Shown here: positions 12,493-25,954 of the stretch, in pieces
Numbering within the stretch: position 1 is the first letter of the stretch
Layout of the letters: every line of letters begins with the position of its first letter
NCBI GenBank assembly: GCA_020055645.1
Contig: CM034546.1
Span: 17,360,001 to 17,424,000 of the forward strand
DNA: 64,000 bases
Source of the DNA: Tomocerus qinae
Taxonomy: Eukaryota > Arthropoda > Collembola > Entomobryomorpha > Tomoceridae
Reading direction: 5' to 3'
The notes under the pieces: generated by a model
The model's database searches: none
The model's input: only the letters and a program-made list of their open reading frames with translations
What the model was told of the DNA's origin: nothing
Translations under genes and position numbers: made by a program

Positions 12493-14396
12493 TGCCAGAG
12501 ATTTTATTTTCTCAATTATTAGTCAACAATTAAATCTATATTGTATATTTTATTTGCGAAATTGGTAATAATAAATAGTAAACTAGGTTTGAGTATTACA
12601 AATATAAGTCAGCAGTAGTAATGTATAAACTTCCACTTTCAAGTTTCATATGGCTGCATGCTTAATAATTGTGTCCAAGCAAGCAGTTCAAGTTCAAACA
12701 TAATAAGTCATGTAATCTCTAATGACAATGTATAGTTAACTGAAGGTTATGCGACAAATGCTAAGACCTACCCATGAATCCTCGGAGTTTAATTCGGCTA
12801 CTCTTACACTGAATGAATGGGATCCTAGTATATGTATACATATTATATTGTGTGCGAGCTGAGCTGAGTAAAGATTTATTTCATTCATCAAGTGTGTAAA
12901 ATTATTGTGGATCTCTGCTTTTCCAGGGTTTCAACGTTAGTTTAATCCAACAATAAATTCTTCCGGTGTAATATTATATTTTCATTTAGATATCAGTATC
13001 ATTTACATTACTTTTATTTTGTTGTCCAGTTCAGCATTTTACCATTTTAATCTAAAAACCCATAGACTGAATAAGAATATACTGCGGTCTCATTACAGTT
13101 GCATTGGAGTACGATGTTTGTAAACATTTGCCATCCTGGTATTATATTAACTTACTGCCATATACATATCAGTAGATTATATCAACAAAGTACAAATTAT
13201 ACTGAACATATACAACTTCAATTTTGTGCTGCGATATGACCTTGAATTGAAACCAGCATAAGAACTACCATAACTTATGGATGTAAAAAGCTGTATATAT
13301 TACAAGTAGCATACTATGCAGTGCAATATTCATACAATTTATTACTTCTTATCATTACATACATTAATATAGTTTATGGTTTAAAGATAAATATAAATAT
13401 ATAAATAGTTTTGTGCACAAATATTTTGTACACAAAACTGGTTACATTGATAACAATGGTGTAATGCATACTTATGAATGTGTTCACTACACACAGTAAA
13501 AAACAAAGGTAAAGTTATTATTGCATAGAATTTTACATGGAATACAGTCATATATAACCTAAAGGTTGTTATATGGATTAGGACATTTTATTTTAGGTGA
13601 CCAAGCTCTGTTAAAAAAAATTCCCTCAACGTGGTAAAACATTACTACCCATCCTTAAATAAAAAGTATCCCGCCGTTTTTCAGTAACTATGTCATTTTT
13701 GTACCAATAAATCTTAGTACATTTTATCAATTAATTAATAATGCACTAATTAAGGAGATAGTAACATGGCAAGTAAATTATAATGCTAAAAACCCTTACA
13801 CCACAATATTTTAAAAAGGACACGGTTGTAGTTGCACAACTCGTGCTGAAAATTTTGCTCGATTCTCTCTGCTACCCTGAATTTCTTTTTGGACGAGAAA
13901 ATATAAATAAATGCCGTCAATACTGAGTTGCTGGTCGTGGCATATTGATTGATGGATGGGTTAGGGCTTCTTGAATTTATTTAATGCATGTGGAAGTAAA
14001 TTGTACGTAATGATTTCTATAAATGACTTTTTAAAAGGTCGATCAGACTTCTAGAATCCATGTCCACCGAATTTGCGCAATTCATATGAATCGGTTATTT
14101 AAATACGATGACCCATTTACAAAATTTCCTTCCCATTCCTCTAATTTTCTCAAGAAATCAATTTCAACATTAATCACTACATGCGTTGCAAAATATACCA
14201 TAACCATATTATTATTCATGGAGTTTTTCATGTTTACGGAATTACAATCACCACAGTTAGTTGGACAAAACATCATTTATATGCAATCATAAAATCTGGA
14301 AATTAGTAGTTACATACAGGAGGTTTTCTCCGGTTTTATTGGCTAAGAACAAAAATTTTCTAGCATTGAGTTACAATTATGTCGACGTTGGCAATG
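12493..14396. other. Intergenic between P450 copies
   Basis: This is the 5' flank of P450 copy 1. Parts of it (about 13190-13380) resemble the 5' flanks of copy 2 and of the relic at 59.8 kb, so flanks were duplicated with the genes. A short inverted repeat with TGTGCACAAA and TTTTGTACACA lies at about 13405-13440. No gene is seen. Confidence 0.5.
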
Positions 14397-16465
14397 TTAA
14401 TCATAACGGTCATGCATTACAATTTTATGTTTTACCGGCAATAAGATACTTGGGGAAATCATGTGATCAAATTCAGGTTTAGGGGAATTAGGGTCAAATT
14501 CCAGTCGAAATCTCTGAAATAATGCCGTTGAGAAGAGAAATAGCTCGTCCCTTGCCAAAGATTCTCCCAAGCAGACTCTTTTACCGGTGGAGAAAGGAAT
14601 AAATGCCTCGTGTCTGATAACTGTTTTCTCATCTTCTGACAGAAATCTCTCCGGTCGAAAAATTTCAGGATCCCCCCAGATTTTTGGGTCATGTAATACA
14701 CCATACTGATTTGGCATTATGAAAGTTCCTTTTGGAATGTTGTACCCATGGAACTCAACATCTTCACTGGCCGTGTGAATAACTCCTAGAGGAACAATTG
14801 CACTGAAGCGCAGTACCTCCAAAATGACAGCTTCGGCATAGGGAATTCTATCCTCAGAAAATTATTCCTTAAAATGTGCAACCAATTAATTTAAAAGCAA
14901 AATAAGAAATAATTTTACTTGGGTCTATCCTCTAGTGCTGGTAGTCTAGATAGACCGATGGTCTCTTTGATCTTTTTGTTCAGCTTAGTTTGCGTTTCTG
15001 GAAAATGACACATAAGAAAACAAGCCCACGTAAGAGTGGTACTTGTAGTCTCAGCTCCGGCGAGAAATAGATCATACACCCCGTGGAGCATGTTGTGATC
15101 TATATTGAGTGCGATATGGAAATAAATAATTTATGTATGTAATTAAGTCTTTTTTGAAACACGTGACTTCTAAGCGTGTGCTAATTAAATGTGTAAATGA
15201 ATAGAATGTGTTAATTCTAAGCAATAATTATTTCATCAAACCTCCAGCTTGCCCATGAAAACTTGAAGAATCCGATGCTTTGCTTATTTCTTCCAAAAAG
15301 CAGTCAATCAAATCCCTATTTGATCCCGGCTGATAGGATTTCTTGTGAGAATCGATAGATTCTTGAATAAAGTCGTAAATGGGACGGACAAGTCCTATTA
15401 CGAAATTGTGACCAGAAATAGAGTCGGGTAACTTGTTGAGTAATGGGAATATGAAGAGAAATTGCGATTTTCTGGTTGATACAAACCTGAAAGCATAAAA
15501 CATTATTTTAAAGAAATTTAATTTAATTTGATACAAATTCCATATATGTATCAGTGATATTGTACCGTGCGATTAATTCAATCAGCTTAGTTATTCTCGG
15601 ATCATCGTGGCTGTATTTTTCTCCTGTTACAATACTCCACAAAGCGTTCACTACTGCGATATTGAAAATCAATTCTGTCGAAATGGGCTTCCCTTTACTC
15701 TTCCGAAGATTTTCAATCAATTCCGACACCTCATCTTGAACTAGATTTTCCATTGATTTCTTCCCAAAACCAAAATCACGCAGATTCTTAAGGATGAAAC
15801 GTCTTTGCTCCAACCATTCTGACCCTTCTGTTAGAATTACACCTGTTTGGGCAATGAATCAAACACTTAAAATAACTGATTAATTTGGAACAAAATTTTT
15901 CATAAGTTTTTATGTCTGACCTCTCATTTTTTCGTTTTCCAGGTCGGCAGCGTGTCGTATATGTGGGCGACCAGAAAACACCGCCATACTCATAGCTTCT
16001 TTGATCAATTTGTGATCGTTGAGAACAACGCAGCTGAATTTATTTCGATAATTTAATTTAATTTCCCCGAGATATATTTATTATTGCCAATAAGTACATA
16101 TAGAATACTTACCGTCTCATGCCAAAATCAATACCAACAATATCTCCATACTTTTCCCTCATCTTCATCAAAGTCACATGAGGTTTCACCCCAAGTTGGA
16201 AAAGATTCCCAACAAATGGAAAACCGAATGGACCTAAAATTCCCAATGATTTTGAACACAATAAAATTCACAACGTTACTATACATACCTAATTATAAAG
16301 TTGGACAACTAAATGGAAACCTAAAAATATATTGAAACAATATTCGTGAAATAGAATAGTAAAAGTTATGACTATTTTACCTGACGGAAAATTTTTTGGC
16401 CTTCTACTGACAAACGTCATTAGAATTAAAAAAGTTAGAACAGCGACGAGAAATTCGAGCAACAT
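14397..16465 (-). CDS. Cytochrome P450, copy 2, 7 exons, one frame lesion
   Basis: Exons on the minus strand are 16381-16465, 16113-16234, 15921-16033, 15566-15842, 15242-15486, 14919-15099 and 14397-14847. If exon 2 were 121 bp, as in copy 1, the product would be 490 residues, a normal P450 length. Motifs seen (positions on that length): N-terminal anchor (1-20), hinge RRPKNFPSG, AGAETTST oxygen-binding helix (about 294), EVLR (about 351), FRPERF (about 404) and haem loop [12 protein letters not shown] with Cys about 433. Exon 2 as given has 122 bp: an A run at about 16199-16203 is one base longer than the paralogue predicts and shifts the frame near residue 40. A homopolymer site makes sequencing error plausible. 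It is tandem with and close to copy 1 (same intron phases, many identical stretches), so the duplication is fairly recent. Confidence 0.85.
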
Positions 16466-18146
16466 TTTGTTTAAAAATGTTTTAATCCAACGAATAAATC
16501 CAGATATAATTCACTAGCAAAGAAACTATCAAAAATAAATATATTTTTAGATTTACACAATATTAAGAGAAACAAACTTAGATATGATTTTCCTGGTCCA
16601 GTTTGCGTAGCTCTGGAAGTAAATATATGTTGCCAAGCGAGTAGTTATAATACAAACAGGGCACTTATCTCAAATGAAATGGTTTATAATAGTACTTACG
16701 TATATGCCTGGCTCCAGTGTAAGTCATGCGATAAACAGTAAGTATACAGCAGAACTTCGGACTCCACGTGAGCTCGCAGAAAATGATTACGTCACTGGGA
16801 CAATGACAATAGATATGTATAGATAGATAGCAAAGTAAAACTTCACAAAAAATATCGCGTCCATCAAAGTACAATTAATGAATCGGTGCCCCACAAGGTT
16901 TCAACTTCGGTAAATCCATCTGCGACCCTCTGCTTTAAAATGTCAACCCTGATGAATTTATTTTTAAAATTAAATTTAAATATTTAATATAGTCTCTATT
17001 ATTAAGTATTTAAGCGATAGATTTAATTGTATTGCATAGACTAAACGTATGGAAAATACCCATTTAAGATGTACAGAACAATGTAATAACAAGGTAGCCA
17101 AACTTTTGCCCGTTATCTGGTTTGATTGGCTTCCGCGGCGCCCCGTATCACATGTCATTGGATGAAGGGAGGAGCTTAGGCCTTCGCTGCATGTTTACGA
17201 AACCACAACCCACTGGACCCCTTTTAGTATATGGTTTCTGTACATCTTAAGTAAGAAAAAACATTGTTTTTTCTTGCTTGTGAGTTTAATCTATGATTGT
17301 ATTGTATATTTTACATAATTAAACAAATCGGTTTCAGCTTCTAAACATTTTAATTGAGAAACCCGTGGCTTGAAACTTTTTCTTGGGTCTTTATCATAAT
17401 GTTTTATTGAGGTACCTTGACTTGACCATGTTTATAACCATTTGTGATGCTTGATGTTTATATGAAGATTGATGTCTAGGAAATATACCATAGCATAATA
17501 ATTGGTACATATAGCATTGGCATTGATATTGCTTTGCATACAAACCTAATATTACATATATAATTTTAGAGTATGTAGTAGGATGTATATAGCAACATGA
17601 AAAGTCGGTAAATATTGACTGCAGAATGGACCTGGTAATTGTTAAACTCACATTATACAAAGTGTAAGTTTATTTGTAGCTGTGATAATATAACCTTGGA
17701 TGGAAATGCAATGACCAAGCAGAACTGTGCATAAAGATGTACAGAATAGAATGCAACAAGCATACATTACATAAGACAGTTTATTTCTTTTTCAGCCCTA
17801 TACATACGTACTATACACAATATATACATTCTTTTATCATTTTGTATAATTATCGTTTGGAGATTAAACATGACTTTTACGCTTGAGTTGCATAATAGAC
17901 TTATATTGTATACATAACGATACAGTGCATTGAGTACATCCTTGAAAATGTTTGCCTTTTAATTGCACACAATCATTACCAAACAATTGCGTGATGTACA
18001 TTTCTGAACTGAAGTATCGACTGGATACAGTAGTAGAGAATGTTAAAGTTGTAACAGGTATAGCATGCTTATATGGATTCAGGCAAGATATTTCAATAAG
18101 GAAACTAGACAAATCTTTGTAACTTTAATGTGGATATGAATTAAAG
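16466..18146. other. Intergenic, P450 copy 2 upstream flank
   Basis: No convincing gene. About 17690-18110 resembles about 60050-60420 (shared 5' flank of P450 copies, with conserved stretches such as ACGATACAGTGCAT). AAGATGTACAGAA occurs in both orientations around 17070-17250 and again near 17735. Confidence 0.5.
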
Positions 18147-19043
18147 TGGGGGCAAAACAAAGGAAAGTGGCAGTTTGACTAAGTGGCATTTGAATAAAGG
18201 AAACGGAAGTTAGGCAACAAAGGATTCAGCAGTAGGCAAAAAGTCTAGTATGGCAATAGGCCGAAAAGGAATTATCAGTTTTTCCGTTTCATTATTATCG
18301 TTCCGCTGCCACAGTCATCTCTTTGTATTCGAAAGACAATGGATCATATGTTGCAATACAAAGGCTTAACTTCAGCGCAAACTGTGAGTCGAGCAAATCA
18401 ACGTGGGAGGTCCATTGTAATACAACATACGATCAATTGTCTTTCGAATACAAAGAGAGGACTGTGGCAGCGGAACCATAATAAAACAGGAGTTGCTCTA
18501 GACTTGACCACTACATTCGACAACGTATTTTTATATCCAAATTTAGTTAATGAAGTTGTGTAACACTACCATGCTTTACTTTTAATTTATTAAAACTTAT
18601 TTTAATCTATTTCACATTTTTTCATTAATATCATTTATCAAGAAAAAATCTTTGAAATGGGTAATAAATGCCAACCCTGAAAACAGTAGATTCAAAGTAA
18701 GTTAATACTGGCCATGAAAATGAAAAGTTATGCCAAGAATATATAACACTATTAATCATAACCTTTGGAAAATGTTTGAACACATCTTTTATGTGAAAAA
18801 TAATTATGTCGAAAACACCACTTGAGCCACTCGACTACATGCAGTGTTTATTTTAATGTACACTTCCATTGTTGAATACTGCTGAAATCTTTTATAAAAA
18901 AATTGCCAATTCTTTTACAAGAAAACAGCTACTTTCCTTTCTTATAATACTAATTCTTTAATTTAATGCTAAATTCCTTTATGGTCTAACTGCCAAAGCC
19001 TTTGCACGAACTGCCAAATTCCTTTGTTTTACACCCACTTTCA
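18147..19043. mobile_element. Non-autonomous DNA transposon with subterminal repeats
   Basis: The ends are inverted versions of AAAGTGGGGGCAAAACAAAG, and subterminal motifs of the type AAAGGAA-TTGGCAGTT recur in both flanks. No transposase is seen. The boundaries are approximate and no clear target-site duplication was found, so the superfamily is not assigned. Confidence 0.5.
18301..18475. repeat. Inverted repeat with about 60-bp arms
   Basis: 18301-18361 and 18415-18475 are near-perfect inverted copies (outer ends TTCCGCTGCCACAGTC) around a loop of about 53 bp. It sits inside the larger element at 18147-19043, either as its core or as a nested insertion. Confidence 0.8.
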
Positions 19044-20240
19044 ATATAATCCCTTTAATATTAGGTATGTTCATATTTATTCTAACAGTGATGAATGAAT
19101 ATGTATATGCATACATTATTTTACGTTCTTATGCAGGGAATATATTATTATACCACATTTAATTTAAAGTGATCGTGATTTTCAGATGCAGTTGTTTGCA
19201 TAATATTATGTGTTTATGCATGAATTCACTATACCGTGGAAGTATTTCATTAATTTATTACTGTGTGATGTAGTGGTCAAGGGCGTATCCAGGACACAAA
19301 TTTAGGGGAAGCTTGCACATGTGACAAGAATTTCCTTAAGTATAAAAATACTTTTTGTTAAAGTTTTTGGGAAATTAAGGGGGCCTGCATTGTTGAATGT
19401 TTTTTTTCAAATAAACCCACATTAATGTTTAGTCTGCGCATGTCTATACACATGCGCGTTTAATTTATTTCATTTATTTCAAAAATTTCATTTATTTCAT
19501 TTTTCGCGAAATATTTCAAATATTTCACTTTTCAAGAAATATTTCCTGAAAAATGAAATAAATGCCATGTCTGGCTGCGATAGATATAATAATATAATGT
19601 TTAGTAAAGCACTAAAAAATAACTCTGTAATGTACATTAGGCACTTTTTTATTTGCAAGGATTCTCATCTACTATAATAAAATAGAAGCGTTACACCGAA
19701 TTCAACTACACACTTCGAAACTTGGAACTTGGTCAATTGCACAGTGGCATAGGCAACTAATACAATTAAGTATATCACTGCCCTAAGGTCGGTAACTTCC
19801 TTCAGTAGACAATCAGTCTGCAAATGCATTGACGGATTGCCAAAGTAATAGATGTCCATGTAAAAAGATTGACATACTCTGTGATATTAAGATCATGTTA
19901 ATGTTGGCAATAAGTATAAGAACATTAAGTGGGATTAATTGTTCTTTTACGTTTCTGCCGACATTATGTTAATTATTTGGTTTATGCAATTATCACTGTT
20001 TGACTCTTGACTGAGTAGATCAAACTAATAAGATTTTGAGCATAAATTATAATGATATCATTATAAAGCAGCAGCATAATTGTCTTATTAACTCATGCTT
20101 TGTAATCAATTTAAGAATGGAATAGTTGTACTGAAACCCTGGGGTCGGTTATCCTAGTACAATGGCGCCGTTATACAGAGGGTACACTTCTATTAATATT
20201 CGTGTTCCAGAAACTTCTAGGTGAATGAATATATAGTAGC
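19044..20240. other. Intergenic, low-complexity and a transposon end
   Basis: No gene. At about 19277 CAAGGGCGTATCCAGG resembles an hAT-type terminal repeat, with no matching partner found. At 19445-19565 there is a TTTCATTTATTTC-rich low-complexity tract. Confidence 0.45.
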
Positions 20241-20542
20241 CTTGTATGAGGTATAAAAAATGAAAAGATACTTTAGGCCGACTTGTTTTTTTTTGTTATT
20301 ATCGTTTTAATCAGATTGAAATACATCCCAAATTAAATAACATTATATAATTGAAACACTAGAATGGACATTCAATATATGCCTAATCCACTTAATCGTA
20401 TTGCTGTTTTATTTTTGAAAGAATTTACATGCATAGGTCAAATTAGGGCCAAAAGACCCAGACGGTGAAATATTCCAACGTCTGATACAATTTCAAGTAA
20501 CTTCTTTCAAGGACAAAACATGCAGATGTATTTATTTATCAT

Positions 20543-22148
20543 TTATTGTTGATTCACTAATGTTGGAACAACCTGGGCGGTGTCTGAAATTATAAAAAAT
20601 AAATAAAAATGAAATGTGTTTATATATATATAATTAAGCTATTTAAATATAGTCCAGTAAATTCAGAAATATTTAACGAGACACTTACTTCCACTCAAAC
20701 CGTTTCCTTGTCGAAGGAGGGTAGGCGCAACCTGGGCAGTGTCTGTAATTATAAAGACATAATTAATATTTTTGATTAAATTCAGTCAATTCAGAAATAT
20801 TTAACAAAACACTTACTTCCACCCAAACCGTTTCCTTGTCGAATGAGCGTAGGTGCAACCTGGGCAGTATCTGAAATTATGAAATTATAAACATAATTGT
20901 TATGTAACAAATAATATTTTTTAAATTTCAGAAATATGTAATAAACACTTACTCTGACCAAAAGTAGAACGCTTATGTTGATTCACTAATGTTGGAGCGA
21001 CCTGGGCGGTGTCTGAAATTAAAAAGACATAATTAAGAATTTTGATTAAAATTCAATAAATTTAGTTAACAAAATACTTACTTCCACCCAAACCGTTTCC
21101 GTGTTGATTCACTAATGTTGGAACGACCTGGGCAATGTCTGAAATTATGGACATCATTGTTACTACAAATAAAACTTTTGATTAAAATGCATTTCATAAA
21201 TATTTAATGACCACTTACTGTGACCAAAAGTAGAACGCTTATGTTGATTCACTAATGTTGGAGCAACCTGGGCGGTGTCTGCAATTATAGAGACGTAGTT
21301 AAGATTTTTGAATAAAATGCAGTTAATTCAGTAAAATTTAAGAAATACTTACTTCCACCCAAACCGCTTCCTTGTCGAATGAGGGTAGGCGCAACCTGGG
21401 CGGTGTCTGAAATTATAAACATAATTATTATGTAACGAATAAAATTTATGAAATGTCAAAAACATTTAATGAACGCTTACTGTGACCAAAAGTAGAACGC
21501 TTATGTTGATTCACCAAAGTCGGAACAACTTGGGCGGTATCTGAAATTAAAGACGTAGTAATTAAGGTGTTTGATTTGAAAGGTATACCAATAATAAATG
21601 TACTACGCAGTATTGGTTCATTGTCTTTTAGAATTACTTTCAGCTCTTAAAATTCAGTTAATTCAGAAATGTTTAACAAAACACTTACTTCCACCAAAAC
21701 CGCTTCCGTGTTGATTTACTAATGCTGGAGCAACCTGGGCTGTGTCTGAAATTATAGACGTAATTAAGGGGATTGATTAAAATTGAGTTAATTGAGAAAT
21801 ATTTAACTAAGCACTTACTTCCACCAAAACCGTTTCCTTGTTGGTTCACTAATGTTGGAGCAACCTGGGCGGTGTCTGAAAATATAGCGACAATTAAAAC
21901 GTTTTATTAAAATTCAGTTAATTAAGAACTATTTAACAAAACACTTACTTCCACCAAAACTGCTTCCATGTTGATTTACTAATGCTGGAGCAACCTGGGC
22001 GATGTCTGAAATTATGAACATGAGTATTATTTTATAATGTAAGAAATGGCATTTTTGAATATAGCAATATTCGTATACACTTACTTCGGGAATGCACTTC
22101 TATAGCAGCTAAAGCTATAATAACGAGACCAATCAGCAGCTTGGACAT
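20543..22148 (-). CDS. Secreted exon-repeat precursor A (12 exons)
   Basis: Minus-strand exons: 22085-22148, 21949-22005, 21819-21875, 21689-21745, 21481-21540, 21353-21406, 21219-21278, 21082-21138, 20953-21012, 20817-20870, 20689-20742 and 20543-20583. They sum to 675 bp, giving 224 residues with no break. Exon 1 encodes a signal peptide (MSKLLIGLVIIALAAIEVHS). Each internal exon of 54, 57 or 60 bp encodes one repeat of 18-20 residues such as NTAQVAPTLVNQQGNGFGG or NTAQVVPTLVNQHKRSTFGH. The last exon encodes NTAQVVPTLVNQQ and stop. All introns are phase 1, mostly about 75-110 bp with GT-AG ends, so any internal exon can be skipped or duplicated in frame. KR pairs in some repeats could be processing sites. 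The family is not recognised. A multi-peptide precursor (defence or structural) is a hypothesis. AATAAA lies a few bases after the stop. Confidence 0.88.
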
Positions 22149-22710
22149 GTTGACGATTTGCTTCCTGTGACTATGAAGGGCTAAGACAGTTTTATCGATG
22201 TTTGAATTGAAGTAAACCTGTGAAGATTTTAAGAGCTTTTATACTGTTATTTTAGCATAATTTTCGGTAATTAGGAAAATCTTCAATGAAGTGGGAAACA
22301 CATACCAAATTACGCGAGTTAGTTTCAGCATAGTGACGCTCAACTCCATAATTAGCTATAGCTTCAGTGCGATCAATTAAGACGAACTGATTACTATACA
22401 GCACATAATAATATAGCTGATGTTATATTTCAGCTTTCTGTACTATATATTGTACTTCATGTGTTAATTGCACATTGCTATTCAAGCGATACTGAGCGAA
22501 AAGCGACAACAGATCATTACTGTAACACTTTTTATAGTACTCCATCCAAATCAAAAAATAAATATATTTAGACATCGGAACCAAAACAAATACTTACGAA
22601 GGTTCATGAACTTTATAACAAATACTTTAGCATCAAACTATGGTTAACTCTCTTTGGTTATTATAAACTTTTATAGCCAGCTTTCTGAATCAGAGTGCGT
22701 GTACTTTATA
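22149..22710 (-). promoter_or_regulatory. Conserved 5' region of precursor gene A
   Basis: A TATA-like TATAAAAGCT (22234-22243, minus strand) lies about 86-95 bp before the ATG. The block up to about 22710 is clearly similar to the region upstream of gene B (34279-34815), including GGTAATTAGGAAAATCTTCA and GTGGGAAACACAT. Similarity may reflect duplication age rather than selection. Confidence 0.6.
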
Positions 22711-23082
22711 GAATATAGAGTGCGTGTAGTAGATTATTATGACTATTTGTTTTTTTTGCTTATTTTTTTCTGAAATAGTATTTTTATTGCGTTGTGCACT
22801 ATTAAAAAGACTGATTCTTACAATTTAGACTTTTGAAATATATACGCAGTATCAGTTTATATTCTATAAAGCATAACAATAAATCTAAAGTGTCAGGTAG
22901 AAAGCCTGTACTGAAGAAATACACTAAATTTATTTAAATTGACGAAGGTTTGATATCTATCACCTTTTTGTACAGAATGTAATTTAGCTAGTTATTGGAC
23001 TTTTTAAGCCGTAAATTTTGGGGAACATAATTATCATTAGTAATATCAAGGCATTCCCCAAAAAATACATAATATAATGTTT
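22711..23082. other. Intergenic, nothing recognised
   Basis: AT-rich sequence with no supported feature. Confidence 0.5.
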
Positions 23083-23286
23083 TCTGAATGCAAGCACGTA
23101 TGCAGAACTGAGTTTCGGAGGGGGCTAGATTTCCAATAGATATTTTGAAAATTTTTGGCATTTTTTGAAGGAAATGAGTCAATTTTTTGTTATTTTGAGA
23201 AAAAAATTCCCTTTTTCTTGGATTTCGCGGGGGGGGGGGGGCTTCAGCCCGTAAAGCCCATCGCTAAATACGTCCTTGTCTGAATG
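23083..23286. mobile_element. hAT-like MITE with 8-bp duplication
   Basis: The element at 23091-23278 (188 bp) has inverted ends CAAGCACGTATGCAG and CTAAATACGTCCTTG and is flanked by perfect direct repeats TCTGAATG (23083-23090 and 23279-23286). An 8-bp duplication is typical of hAT transposons. The interior holds a run of twelve or more G. There is no coding capacity. Confidence 0.85.
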
Positions 23287-24697
23287 TAATTTGCTATAAC
23301 AAAAAGAGTATTTTTTTATTTTGTGGACTCTACATGACATTAAAAATTCTTATTAAGTAGCTAAATCCAATAAAAATTCTTAATTTAACAGGTATACTAA
23401 TAACCCTTCATTTTTCCTAATTTTTATTAACTACTGCCGCCTATGTATTTCTGTTAAAGTGGCATCAACTATATCTAGTAACGGAATATCAGTTACCTAC
23501 TTTTAAACGGTGTTTTAAAAATAAAATTCGGGGAAAGTTATAGGAACCAAGAGTTCAATGATGTCTAATCATTTGAATAATTGCACCTTAGATTTACTCA
23601 AAAATTAATGATTTTATTATAAAATGTAAATAAATTAGCGAGAAGCACAGATATTAAATGTAATGTTTAAAATACCTTTAAAAACCAACCGTGGTTTATA
23701 ATACATATTATATATGCGACATAAGAAAGACGCAAATACATGAGACCTTTGCTTCAAAGATCTAAATTATTCAAACAGCAGAAATCGATGATCCTCCATT
23801 TGATTTGACAATATTCTACTGTTGATTTAAAACTTCCCAATGCTTTAGTAATGTTACTAAAATAAAACTATCCTTATTGCTCACGTACAACTAGCAAAAC
23901 GGTTATCAGAATATAGATTTAACTTTATAATATCCATATTAATTATCCCACAAGCTAAATTATATAATTATAAAACGAAATAAACAACTAACACATTGTC
24001 ACATGAGTCTAAAAGTCTATGTTGTCCAAGTTTTTATTAAGGTGCCTTACTGCAGTATAATTTAATACTTAATTTAACCATTTATGAAGATGTAAAAATT
24101 TGTTTTGAAAGAAAAAGACTGTTTTCGTCTTTATTCTTTTGGAAAATGGAGGTGCATTTTAATAATACTTATAAAATCTAAAGCGATGTAATGCAGCTTT
24201 TAAGAATATTCTTTGTAAAAATGCATTTTGTTAACTTTCATCGCCTTACAAGTACTGACACTCATGTAATGTACTTTAAACAAATGTGCTTAGCCTGAAT
24301 CTTGTTTGTCAATCTTGTGAACACTGAGGCAATCCACAACATGATATTATAATCAATACCTTATGGTGAAAAAATATTATTTCTTCAAATATATTGGTTA
24401 ATAGCTAAAAGCCTATTACTACAGTAGACCATTGTAGATTGAAAATAAAAGTTGACTGATTTTCCATTATGTCATTTCAAGGTGGATTCTACAAATTTTT
24501 GCACCTACAAATGTTCCAAGAGTCAAGATCCAAGGTGGAAATATGCACATATAGTAAAAGTTGTGTGCACTTTCATGTTCAAATTGGTTTCTAATTTTTG
24601 GATGTCGTCATGCTTCATTTTTGTATACGAATGCTTATGCGGCAGAAATATTTTATCATCTAATTCCACATTCAGAATTTGATAAAATTCTTTATTC
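23287..24697. other. Intergenic, nothing recognised
   Basis: AT-rich, with scattered stops in all frames and no supported exon or structured repeat. Confidence 0.5.
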
Positions 24698-25954
24698 GAT
24701 CATGAACATACGTCGGAATTTTATTTATTTAAAATCCCAAAAAATTTACACGAAAATTTACCGAAAAATGGTAAAAATTTTTCATAAAATTTTACCAAAA
24801 ATGGCAAAAAATTTTTTATAAAAATTTACCATGGCAAGAATTTACTCTAAACAGTTTTTTTGATTTCGGCAAAAATATTATCTATAATATAACATTAAAA
24901 AATCAAGAGGCAGAAACTCTACCTAAATAATCAGGTGATAAATATAGAACTGCATGTATTATACCATTTCATTATTGTACATTTAATCTTCAATTTTAAA
25001 ATCCAAACTTACCATCTTAAAATCATACACATTTCAATAATATAAAAATTTAATCAAAACTTAACATCTTAAAACATATATATTGCAATATTAAAAGGTA
25101 GTCCAAGCTTGCCATCTTAAAATCATATAAATTTTAATATTAAAATTTAATCTAAACTTAATATCGAATCTTAACTTCTATAATTCCAGACCAATTTAAA
25201 ACCGGATATTATACGTTAAAATTCAATCCAAACGTAATATCGGCCTTATCTTATACATTATCTTAAATTAAATTTTTAAAGTTGAAATTAAATAAAGTCA
25301 ACAAAACGGGCAAAATTACACCAATGGCAAAATCATATGGTTAAATAATAAGGTGAAACCATTGAGATTTCAACAATTTCCATACTCATATGTTTTGTCG
25401 CGGTGGACTCAAAAATGCCTTGTGCATACTAAAACATTATAACAATAATTGGTATAATAGAATAAATTCAATCGACAAGAAATAAAGACGGAAATTGTCA
25501 GTTTTACTTTCTGCATATTGCAATTTTTCTTGTAATTCAACTGTAACTACAACGACACTAAAATGTAATGTTTGAAAGCCCCGCTTAACCTTTGGATAAT
25601 CTTGTCACTGTAGGCTTATTAAAAAGATAATTTATGCAAATGCATTTATTTTATTGTAACAGTTTCATTTTGAGAATTTTGAAAAAAATTTTGAACATAC
25701 AATATTCTGGAAATTGCCAAAATATTTTCTTAAGATTTTTTTATGTCGAAAATTTTATGTAAACTTTTTTTATATAAAAAAATTTTACTAAAACTTTAAA
25801 TTTTTTTATAACTCAAAAGTGTAAAAAAAGTTTACTACCACTTTTATATTTTTGAAATCCTCAGTGCATGATTCGTGTAGATACGAAGTCTCAGAACTCT
25901 ATGAGAAGGCTGTAAAAATTTAATTAAATAAAATTCCGACGTCTGATCATGAAC
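24698..25954. mobile_element. Mutator-like non-autonomous element, 10-bp duplication
   Basis: The element at 24708-25944 (1237 bp) begins ATACGTCGGAATTTTATTTA and ends with the near-complement. It is flanked by direct repeats GATCATGAAC (24698-24707 and 25945-25954). A 9-10 bp duplication is typical of Mutator-like elements. Interior about 24990-25270 is an AT-rich degenerate tandem repeat containing CATCTTAAAATCATA. No transposase is seen. Confidence 0.8.

Noticed and set aside
12709-12955. Possible solo LTR (starts TGTAATC, contains a TTTATTTC stretch, ends near CA)
   Set aside because: No second copy, no convincing target duplication and no retroelement coding sequence nearby; left unannotated.
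14082-14292. Overlapping short frames on both strands upstream of the P450 copy 2 stop
   Set aside because: AT-rich, random composition, no splice or family support.
22260-22320. GGAAAATCTT and GGGAAACACA as NF-kappaB-like sites upstream of the repeat-precursor genes
   Set aside because: They are conserved between the two copies but fit the consensus poorly, and the whole flank is duplicated, so conservation is not evidence of function.
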